Part shown: positions 5,976 through 12,270 of the stretch, piece after piece
Layout of the letters: each line of letters begins with the position of its first letter
Numbering within the stretch: the first letter of the stretch is position 1
Notes under the pieces: generated by a model
Told to the model about the DNA's origin: nothing
Seen by the model: the letters and a program-made list of their open reading frames with translations, nothing else
The model's database searches: none
Assembly (NCBI GenBank): GCA_021811865.1
Contig: JAKAQB010000088.1
Coordinates: 1-12,270 of the forward strand
DNA: 12,270 nucleotides
Origin: Actinomycetes bacterium
GTDB taxonomy: Bacteria; Actinomycetota; Acidimicrobiia; Acidimicrobiales; Palsa-688
Reading direction: 5' to 3'
Translations under genes and position numbers: made by a program

Positions 5976-8150
5976 GTGTCTCGACTAAACGACCTACTCT
6001 GCGAACTACGGGCCAAGGAACCCGCGCTCGCTCGGGATCTTGAGCGGGAGGTCGCCGCCCTCGCCGACCGGCGCGCGTTCGGGCTGAACTTCGAACGGCA
6101 CGTGCCGGAAGCCGTCGAACTCCCAGGCCGCAAGGTCCGGAAGGGTGACAAGGTTCGGATCCTACCGCCCCGCGGGCAGAGTCCCAAGAAATCGGACGAG
6201 AAACTCTGGCGGGTCGCCGCCGTCGAGCGCTCTGCTGGTTCGGCGATGCTGGAATCCCTTGCCACGCCGGCTCCGGGTCCAGGAGAGCCGGTGGCTGACG
6301 AAGCTTGCCTCGAGAGCAACACCGCTCCGCTGGGCGACCTCGTCGTGGTGGCCGAGTTCCGCGACCCGCTCTACCCGGGCCTGATCTCCACGGGCAAGGT
6401 GGAGCGCGGGGGCGACAAGCCGTTCCATGCCGTCATCAACGGCGAGAACTTCCTCGCGCTGGAGACCCTGCTGTTTACCCACCGAGGCAGGGTCGACTGC
6501 ATCTACATCGATCCGCCGTACAACACCGGCGCGAAGGATTGGAAGTACAACAACGACTACGTCGAGGTCGACGACCTCTATCGCCATTCGAAATGGCTTG
6601 CCTTTATGGAGCGCCGCCTCCTGCTCGCCAAGGAGCTGCTGAATCCCGACGACTCGGTCCTCATAGTCACTATTGACGAAAAGGAATACCTGCGGCTCGG
6701 CTTGTTGCTGGAGCAGACCTTCCCGGAGGCACGGATCGAGATGATTACTTCGGTGATCAGCTCGAAGGGCGTCGCGCGGTTCGGTCAGTTCTCTCGTGTG
6801 GAGGAGTACATTTTCACCTTGCGGTTCGGAGCTGAGGAGGTTGCGCTGTCCGAGAGCAACATGCTGGATGACTCGCGCTCCGCCACTGCCAAGGTCGGCA
6901 AACCGGTTGACTGGCTCGGCCTGCGGCGGCGCGAGCCTGGCGCGCGCCGTGGTGCTCGTCCCAGGCAGTTCTACCCCGTGTTTGTCGATCTGAGGACTGG
7001 GTACATCCACTCGATCGGCAGCGAGATCGCCGACGACGTCGATCGCTCGACGGTTGAAAGACCAAACGGCACCTTCGCGGTGTGGCCACTGCTCCCGAAT
7101 GGAACGGAGGGGCTCTGGGGCATCACGCCGGATACTGCACGCAATTACGCAGCGGAAGGCTACCTTCGTGCCCGACACTACAAACCGGACAGTGGGTACG
7201 TCGCAATACAGTACCTACCGAGCGGAACGGTAGCCGCGATCAAATCTGGCGACATTGAGGTGACGGGCCGCGACGATGACGGCGCGGTCATCGCAATGTA
7301 CAAGTCCGCGAAAGGGGTGATCCCGAAACGCGTCTGGAACATGGCTTCGCACAACGCCGAGACGGGCGGCACGGCCCTCCTCTCGAAACTCGTCCCAGGC
7401 CGGAGGTTCCCGTTTCCAAAGTCGGTATTCGCCGTTGAAGACATCTTGCGATTCTTTGTTGGCGACAAGCCCACCGCCACTGTCATCGACTTCTTCTCCG
7501 GCTCGGGAACGACAGCGCACGCCGTAATCCGGCTAAATAAACAGGATGGTGGACGGCGCCAATCAATCATGGTCACGAACAATGAGGTCGCGGCAGATGA
7601 ACAGAAGGAGTTGCGTGAGAAAGGGCTTCGACCGGGAGACCCTGAGTGGGAGCGCTTGGGAATCTGCGACTACATCACAAAGCCGCGCATTGAAGCCGCA
7701 ATCACGGGGAGGACTCCAGATGGCGTACCCATCGACGGCGACTACAAGTTCACTGACGAATTCGCTATGGCGAGCGGTTTCGATGAGAACGTCGAGTTCT
7801 TCACGCTCACCTATGAGGCCCCGCTGCGCGTGGCAAGCAACCGAGAATTCGCCAAGATCGCGCCGCTGCTCTGGCTGCGGGCCGGCGCTCGCGGTCGGCG
7901 CATCAGCGACATCTCGCCCGGCTGGGACGTCGCCGACGCGTACGGCGTCCTCGCCGATCTGGACCACACCGAGAGCTTCCTCAAAGCAGTCGCTGCTAAC
8001 CAGGGAGTCGGAGTCGCCTACGTCGTGACCGACGAGGACCGGCTCTTCGAGTGCGTTGCGCGGGAACTGCCCGCCACCGTCGAACCCGTGCGTCTCTACG
8101 AGGCGTACCTGCGAAACTTCGAAATCGAATCCGGCCGAGGATCGCTTTGA
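5976..8150 (+). CDS. Type III-like (Mod) adenine-specific DNA methyltransferase
   Basis: This 724-aa protein is predicted to transfer a methyl group from S-adenosylmethionine to adenine N6, protecting host sites from the downstream Res. Motif IV, DPPY, is at residues 179-182 (followed by NTG), and motif I, FSGSGTT, at 507-513. Motif IV before motif I is the beta-class order typical of type III Mod. The ~320 residues between them hold the target-recognition region. The N-terminus is long for Mod: residues 1-45 look helical, and about 50-85 (GRKVRKGDKVRILPP and following) look like a small SH3/KOW-type barrel. The GTG start is supported by AAAGGAG six bases upstream. The gene overlaps res at TTGA, implying translational coupling. 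Lines such as 6661-6720 and 7561-7620 count only 48-50% GC, well below the flanks, suggesting transfer or domain exchange. Confidence 0.9.
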   Translation: MSRLNDLLCELRAKEPALARDLEREVAALADRRAFGLNFERHVPEAVELPGRKVRKGDKVRILPPRGQSPKKSDEKLWRVAAVERSAGSAMLESLATPAPGPGEPVADEACLESNTAPLGDLVVVAEFRDPLYPGLISTGKVERGGDKPFHAVINGENFLALETLLFTHRGRVDCIYIDPPYNTGAKDWKYNNDYVEVDDLYRHSKWLAFMERRLLLAKELLNPDDSVLIVTIDEKEYLRLGLLLEQTFPEARIEMITSVISSKGVARFGQFSRVEEYIFTLRFGAEEVALSESNMLDDSRSATAKVGKPVDWLGLRRREPGARRGARPRQFYPVFVDLRTGYIHSIGSEIADDVDRSTVERPNGTFAVWPLLPNGTEGLWGITPDTARNYAAEGYLRARHYKPDSGYVAIQYLPSGTVAAIKSGDIEVTGRDDDGAVIAMYKSAKGVIPKRVWNMASHNAETGGTALLSKLVPGRRFPFPKSVFAVEDILRFFVGDKPTATVIDFFSGSGTTAHAVIRLNKQDGGRRQSIMVTNNEVAADEQKELREKGLRPGDPEWERLGICDYITKPRIEAAITGRTPDGVPIDGDYKFTDEFAMASGFDENVEFFTLTYEAPLRVASNREFAKIAPLLWLRAGARGRRISDISPGWDVADAYGVLADLDHTESFLKAVAANQGVGVAYVVTDEDRLFECVARELPATVEPVRLYEAYLRNFEIESGRGSL
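8137..8149 (+). promoter_or_regulatory. Shine-Dalgarno and TTG start of res, overlapping the mod stop
   Basis: GAGGA at 8137-8141 is followed five bases later by TTG (8147-8149), which overlaps the mod TGA (8148-8150) as TTGA. The protein from this TTG begins with KFTLKDYQ, the usual first motif of such helicases. This favours 8147 over the in-frame ATG at 8051, whose extra 32 residues are Arg-rich, lie within mod and look non-native. Confidence 0.75.
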
Positions 8151-10762
8151 AGTTTACGCTGAAGGACTATCAGGAGCAAGCCGTAGAAGACGTTCTCTCC
8201 AACCTCAAGCGCGCGCGGGAGAACTTCAAGAACCAGGGCAAGTGCGAGATCTCGTCCTTCTCGCTTACGGCCACCACTGGGGCAGGCAAGACGGTCATGG
8301 CGGCGGCCGCGATTGAGGCTCTGTTCTGGGGCAGCGACGCGTTCGAGTTCGACCCCGACCCGGGCGCGATCGTCCTTTGGTTCTCCGACGACCCGAGCTT
8401 GAACAGGCAGACCTTCAATCGGCTCAGGCAGGCGTCCGAAAAGTTCACCTACTCGAATCTCGTACACATCGAGCCACCGTTCGCCAAGCCTCGTCTCGAT
8501 CCCGGCAAGGTTTACTTCCTTAACACCCAGAAGCTCGCACACCGTTCTCTTCTCACGCGTGGGCATGTCGAGGATGTGGCCGGCGGGCAACAGCAGATCC
8601 CTGGCTTCGCGGCCACCGCCCCCGACATGCAGGGCTGGACGATATGGGAGACGCTCGCCAACACGATCGAGGCTGACGATCTCACGCTCTATCTCGTCCT
8701 GGATGAGGCACACCGCGGCTTCAATGCCAAGAGCACATCCGAGAAGCCGACCATCGTACGGCGGCTAGTCAACGGCACGAAGGCCCGCCCGCCCATCCCG
8801 ATCGTGTGGGGCATATCGGCGACAATCGCTCATTTTCAGGCGGCGATGCAGGAGGCGGAAGCGACCAGGGACCGCCGGGCCCTGCCGGCTGTCGTGGTCG
8901 ACCCGGTTCGGGTACAGGAGTCCGGGCTTGTCAAGGATACCCTCGTCCTCGATATCCCCGAGACGGCTGGCGACTTCGACTCCGTTCTCGTGCGTAGCGC
9001 CGCTCGGAAGCTGAAGGATGCCACGTCTCGGTGGGCGGCGTACGCCCGCTCGCAGGGCCTGCTCGAAGCCGTGCAGCCGCTCCTGGTCTTACAGACACCG
9101 AATACTCCCGATCCGGACGACGTCGGAATCGCGCTCGACACGATCTTCGAAGAGTACCGCGAGCTTGGGGCTTCCTCGGTGCGGCACGTGCTCGGCGAGC
9201 ATTCCACGCAGAAGTTCGGCGCCTGGGATGTCGACTGGATCGAGCCCCAGCGCGTGCAGGACGAGCCCCAGGTGCGCGTCCTCGTCGCAAAGGACGCGAT
9301 CTCGACTGGCTGGGACTGCCCGCGCGCCGAGGTGCTCGTGTCATTCCGACCGGCGAAGGACAGCACGCACATCACGCAGCTCCTCGGGCGGATGGTCCGC
9401 AACCCCCTCGCTCGCCGGATCCCCGGTGACGAGCGACTGAACGCCGTCGACTGCATCCTGCCGTTCTTCGACCGCACTACCGCCGTGAAGGTGGTCCGGT
9501 TCCTCACCGGCGATCTGGAGTCCATGCCCGGCGGGGACAAGAAGGCGGTAATCGATGGCAGGGAACTCCTGCGCAATCCGAACGTTCCCGACGAAGTGTG
9601 GAAGCTGTGGGAGACGCTACCGACGGAGACGCTGCCGCAGCGCGGTGCCCGCCCGGTAAAGCGGATGGTCGCGCTCGCCCAGGCGCTTGCAGCCGACGCG
9701 GTTTGGCCCGGGGCGCTTCGCAAGGTCCAGGATGTGATGCACCACGTCCTGGATGCCTGCGCCGCGCTCTACTCAGAGGAGTTCGACTCAGCAATCCGAG
9801 AGGCGTGGGGCATCCACATCAAGGAGATCGAGGGGCGCTTCGGGAAGACGGGGTTGAGCTACTCCGAGTTGATCGAGCGGGCCGACGATCGCGCCATCCG
9901 CACCCTTTTCGAGGCGGCGAAGAAAGCCTTCGGCGCCGATGTCGCGCAATCCTACGTCAATCACCTTGCCGGCCCGGACGACGAAGCCGCCGACGACGAC
10001 GGACTGCGCGAGGCGTACGTCCGAGTGGCGGCGCTAGCCACGATCAAGGAGGTCCGCGACAAGATCGACCGCGAGGCGCTCGAGCTGACCGATCATTACT
10101 TCGCCCAGTACCGAGTCGCTATAAAGCAGCTGCCCGACGTGCGGCAGCAAGATTACGAGGACATCCGCGCCATGACGACGGAGCCGCAAAGAGGTACGCT
10201 CCGCCCGCCGCGGACGCGAATCGAAGGGTTCTCCTTCGTCGGGGAGGACGGCCAGGTAGCAGCCTCGCCCCTGGCGCCGCTGCACCTGATGTCCGACGAT
10301 AGCGGACAATTCCCGCTCGCGGCACTGGACAGCGACTGGGAGCGCCGGGTTGTGCTCGCTGAACTGGCGCGGCCAGGCGCGCGCGCCTGGTACCGCAACC
10401 CGTCGCGTGCCGCAGTCGACTCACTCGGCGTCAGCTACCGCGATGACGCCGGCAACTGGCGTTCCATGCACCCCGACTTCGTGTTCTTTCACGAGGTTGG
10501 CGGCAAGATCGTCGCCTCGATTGTGGACCCGCACGGGCACCACCTCGGAGATGCGCTGATGAAACTGAAGGCGCTGGCAAGCTTCGCCCGAAAGTACGGT
10601 GACGCATTCCACCGTGTCGAAGCATTGACCGAGGTCGACGGCAGCATGAGGGTCATCGACATGAAGAGCGGCGCCGTGCGCGAGGAGGTCCTGGCAAGCA
10701 GCCAAAGCGCCGCGGAAATCTATCGTTCTGGCATCGCAGTCGGCTACGACCGTGCAAGGTGA
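8147..10762 (+). CDS. Type III-like restriction subunit Res: SF2 DEAH helicase with variant C-terminal nuclease domain
   Basis: This 871-aa protein (numbered from the TTG) is the predicted ATP-dependent translocase and nuclease partner of Mod. Helicase motifs are LKDYQ near the N-terminus, ATTGAGKT (42-49), LVLDEAH ending at 186-189, SAT (224-226), AISTGWDCPRA (384-394) and QLLGRMVRNP (411-420). The C-terminal region resembles the PD-(D/E)XK domain of Res, with HPD ending at Asp777 and a second acidic residue in VDPHG (Asp794). Where a canonical enzyme has E/D-x-K, this protein has Asp794-Pro-His796; a lysine pair follows at about 806-808 and could substitute. Its length is somewhat below the ~970 aa of classical Res proteins. 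Known relatives annotated as DEAD/DEAH helicases beside long Mod proteins share this form, as far as I recall. It is the last gene of the mod-res operon, and no terminator follows directly. Confidence 0.88.
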   Translation: MKFTLKDYQEQAVEDVLSNLKRARENFKNQGKCEISSFSLTATTGAGKTVMAAAAIEALFWGSDAFEFDPDPGAIVLWFSDDPSLNRQTFNRLRQASEKFTYSNLVHIEPPFAKPRLDPGKVYFLNTQKLAHRSLLTRGHVEDVAGGQQQIPGFAATAPDMQGWTIWETLANTIEADDLTLYLVLDEAHRGFNAKSTSEKPTIVRRLVNGTKARPPIPIVWGISATIAHFQAAMQEAEATRDRRALPAVVVDPVRVQESGLVKDTLVLDIPETAGDFDSVLVRSAARKLKDATSRWAAYARSQGLLEAVQPLLVLQTPNTPDPDDVGIALDTIFEEYRELGASSVRHVLGEHSTQKFGAWDVDWIEPQRVQDEPQVRVLVAKDAISTGWDCPRAEVLVSFRPAKDSTHITQLLGRMVRNPLARRIPGDERLNAVDCILPFFDRTTAVKVVRFLTGDLESMPGGDKKAVIDGRELLRNPNVPDEVWKLWETLPTETLPQRGARPVKRMVALAQALAADAVWPGALRKVQDVMHHVLDACAALYSEEFDSAIREAWGIHIKEIEGRFGKTGLSYSELIERADDRAIRTLFEAAKKAFGADVAQSYVNHLAGPDDEAADDDGLREAYVRVAALATIKEVRDKIDREALELTDHYFAQYRVAIKQLPDVRQQDYEDIRAMTTEPQRGTLRPPRTRIEGFSFVGEDGQVAASPLAPLHLMSDDSGQFPLAALDSDWERRVVLAELARPGARAWYRNPSRAAVDSLGVSYRDDAGNWRSMHPDFVFFHEVGGKIVASIVDPHGHHLGDALMKLKALASFARKYGDAFHRVEALTEVDGSMRVIDMKSGAVREEVLASSQSAAEIYRSGIAVGYDRAR

Positions 10763-11451
10763 CGCTTGGCCTCGCGGCGGCTGCTGAAGCTACGCCGCTT
10801 CTCACTCATCCGCGAGCGCCCTCACCTTCCGCAGCGTCACCCCGCTGTGCACGGATGCCGCCGCGGTGGCGATCGCGAGCGCTTGGATTTACCGCTTGCC
10901 CCGCTCGCCAAGGGCCCGGCGGAGGCTTCGCCGCGGCTCAGCGGAGCACCGCGAACCCGCCGTCGGCCAGCTTCTTTGGGCCGGCGGCGACCAAAGTGGA
11001 GACCTCGGCGACTTCGCTCGAGGTTCGACCCTCAGGTGCGTGAGCGACTCGAGGAGCGACGTGGGGGCGGATTCACATGGACGAAAATGCGGGACCTGGG
11101 CCTGATCCGATCTCGTGGACGGGTCGACTGGCCATTGCCCCGACCCGATCCCAGAAGCGCGAACGAGGAAATCGCCGCTCCCGATGTCAGGGAGCTCGGC
11201 CTCCTGGCCCATATGCGGGAGTAGAGAGCAAGAGAAGCGAGCGGGCGCTCTCGTGGGCTCCGGGTGGTCGATGGTCGATCCCCCGGTGGATCCACGGGTC
11301 CCGCGGCGAGGGCCGGAAGCGCGAGCGACTGGCCGGAACCGCGGGGTGCCTCGAAGCGAATGCTCCGCCCGGCGGCAATGGTTGCCGACGGTGGGGGCGT
11401 CCGAGCGCTTGGGAACGACTGGGCCCAATCCGGTCAGAAAGGAAAAAAAAG
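10763..11451. other. 689-bp region without a supportable gene
   Basis: Several overlapping frames are open on both strands, as expected at this GC content. Their translations are Arg/Pro/Gly-rich, lack Shine-Dalgarno sites and match no family I know. A frame running from 11077 into the next gene is best read as a chance upstream extension, because a clear ribosome-binding site sits just before 11452. The segment around 10905-10996 is dense in GC-rich dyads. I found no remaining Cas12b C-terminal motif, tRNA or rRNA here. Confidence 0.5.
10959..10996. other. GC-rich hairpin with overlapping dyad
   Basis: GCCGTCGGCC (10959-10968) pairs with GGCCGGCGGC (10979-10988) along 10 positions with one G-U pair and a 10-base loop. 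The loop contains CTTTG (10974-10978), which is also complementary to CAAAG at 10992-10996, so a second, competing hairpin can form. A full pseudoknot looks sterically strained because only three bases join the stems. Smaller 4-bp GC dyads lie just upstream. It could be a structured RNA, a dispersed repeat or chance. Confidence 0.4.
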
Positions 11452-12123
11452 ATGGTCAACAGCAACAACGGCAGCACCCCCGCCAGCGGTAACGGCGGGA
11501 CCACCGGCGGCGGCAGCAGCGCGGCCGGGGGTGGAAGCCAGAGCGGTTCGGCGACGTCGGGAGCGATCTCGGCGACGACCCTGCCGCAGAGCGGCTTCCG
11601 GGACGAGGTCACCAACCTCGCCACGGGTCTGAAGGGGCTTTTCCCGGACGGCACCAGCGTGGTGGTGAACGGTCAGTCGATGACCAAGGACGACGTCATC
11701 AACGCCCTCGAGGCGGTGGTGACGCAGTTCGCGGGAGTCGACGCGGCCGTCCAGTCGCTCCGTGAGGAGCGGCTGGGCCTCAAGGCGGCCCTCCCCGGGG
11801 CTCACCAGTTCGTGGCGAGCCTCAAGGGAGTGCTGATCGGTCTGTTCGGCAAGGGAAGCCCTGCCCTGCAGACCCTCGGCATCGCGCGGAAGCACGCGCC
11901 CAAGCTGACGAGCGAGCAGAAGTCCGCTCGCGCGGCGAAGGCGCTGGCGACCCGCGAGCTGCGCGGGACTCGTGGCAAGCGCCAGAAGGCTGGCGTGAAG
12001 TTCACGGGTCAGGTCGAGGTCCAGACGGTGATGAAGCCGTCCGGCGCCCCGATCGCGGGCCTTACGGCCCTCGCGCCCGGTGGCGACACCGGCGCCTCGT
12101 CCAGCACGCCCTCCGCGAAGTAG
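11452..12123 (+). CDS. Unrecognised 223-aa protein with Gly/Ser-rich head and basic tail
   Basis: I do not recognise a named family. The start is chosen because AGAAAGGA (11436-11442) lies 9 bases before the ATG, across an A-rich stretch; the open frame extending further upstream lacks such a signal. Residues 1-45 are low complexity (Gly, Ser, Asn, Thr, Ala) and probably disordered. Residues ~50-130 look compact and partly helical, with GLKGLFPDG and TKDDVINALEAVVTQF. Residues ~145-185 are strongly basic, including ATRELRGTRGKRQKAG, which could bind nucleic acid. The last ~25 are again small and polar. There is no signal peptide or clear membrane segment. Codon use is strongly GC-biased and uniform, unlike mod, so it is probably native to the host. 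A good ribosome site and a strong terminator suggest a well-expressed single-gene unit. Confidence 0.75.
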   Translation: MVNSNNGSTPASGNGGTTGGGSSAAGGGSQSGSATSGAISATTLPQSGFRDEVTNLATGLKGLFPDGTSVVVNGQSMTKDDVINALEAVVTQFAGVDAAVQSLREERLGLKAALPGAHQFVASLKGVLIGLFGKGSPALQTLGIARKHAPKLTSEQKSARAAKALATRELRGTRGKRQKAGVKFTGQVEVQTVMKPSGAPIAGLTALAPGGDTGASSSTPSAK

Positions 12124-12145
12124 CGGCGGGCGTTCACAGCCGGCA

Positions 12146-12168
12146 CCCCAGGGCCGCGTGACCTGGGG
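12146..12168. other. Hairpin CCCCAGG/CCTGGGG after the last gene
   Basis: A 7-bp perfect stem (12146-12152 with 12162-12168) and a 9-base loop lie 23 bases after the stop codon. No T-run follows, so it is probably a 3' RNA-stabilising stem rather than the terminator. Confidence 0.45.
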
Positions 12169-12221
12169 CCGAGCGGGAGCGGCCTCTCCCGCGACGGCGA
12201 CCGCGGCCGACGACGGCGGAG

Positions 12222-12256
12222 AGCCCCGGGGATCGAAAGGTCCCCGGGGCTTTTGT
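12222..12256 (+). terminator. Rho-independent terminator
   Basis: AGCCCCGGGGA (12222-12232) and TCCCCGGGGCT (12241-12251) form a perfect 11-bp GC-rich stem around an 8-base loop, followed by TTTTGTT. It ends the transcript of the 223-aa gene about 100 bases after its stop codon. Confidence 0.9.
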
Positions 12257-12270
12257 TGGTGCGCTGTGCG

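Noticed and set aside
8051..8146. Earlier in-frame ATG for res, adding 32 residues
   Set aside because: The added stretch is Arg-rich and lies inside mod. The TTG at 8147 has a well-placed GAGGA and gives the expected KFTLKDYQ start.
10979..10996. H-type pseudoknot formed by the 10959-10996 dyads
   Set aside because: The connecting loop is only three bases for a 10-bp stem, too short to cross the groove; the two hairpins more likely exclude each other.
10766..11224. 152-aa open frame directly after res
   Set aside because: Arg/Pro-rich translation with no recognisable domain and no Shine-Dalgarno; other frames on both strands are equally open here.
10889..11428. 179-aa minus-strand open frame
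   Set aside because: Low-complexity, Arg/Ser/Pro-rich composition and no start signal; a high-GC chance frame.
11077..11451. 125-residue upstream extension of the last gene
   Set aside because: It has no ribosome-binding site and Arg/Gly/Pro-rich chance-like composition, whereas a clear Shine-Dalgarno lies just before the ATG at 11452.
1..12270. CRISPR array or tracrRNA to accompany Cas12b
   Set aside because: No regularly spaced direct repeats of 25-40 bases were seen on reading either strand; the array probably went with the deleted part or lies outside.

Overview
The window is GC-rich bacterial DNA with GTG and TTG starts, clear Shine-Dalgarno sites and a defence-island character. My hand counts give about 70-72% GC for lines in the flanking regions and down to 48-50% in parts of the restriction-modification genes. 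The sequence does not fix the taxon. A high-GC environmental Gram-negative lineage, such as Myxococcota, Acidobacteriota or Planctomycetota, would fit, but that is inference.

Layout. (1) Positions 107-1757 are an apparently complete IS1380-family insertion sequence: one 447-aa DDE transposase, imperfect terminal inverted repeats and a 4-bp CTAG on each side. (2) Fifteen bases after the IS comes a 71-aa protein with paired Cys/His metal-ligand-like motifs. Forty bases later an open frame begins whose first ~374 residues match the N-terminal third of Cas12b (C2c1), the type V-B CRISPR effector. The match stops abruptly near 3150, so the WED-II, RuvC and Nuc parts are missing: this is a decapitated CRISPR effector. 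(3) Starting exactly where Cas12b is lost is a three-gene module: a UvrD-type helicase fused to a PD-(D/E)XK Fe-S nuclease (minus strand), and divergently, 52 bp away, a type III-like mod-res pair with a TTGA overlap between the two genes. (4) Positions 10763-11451 hold no gene I can support, but contain a GC-rich stretch full of dyads. (5) The last gene encodes a 223-aa unrecognised protein with a Gly/Ser-rich head and a very basic tail, followed by a strong Rho-independent terminator.

How the genes fit together. Mod is predicted to methylate adenine and Res to translocate on and cut unmodified DNA. The helicase-nuclease next door could process ends or act as an extra effector, and the tight divergent arrangement suggests one transferable cassette. 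The simplest history is that this cassette arrived in, and deleted most of, a type V-B CRISPR locus, and that an IS1380 element also landed just upstream of the remnant. No CRISPR array, cas1, cas2, cas4, tRNA or rRNA was seen in the window.
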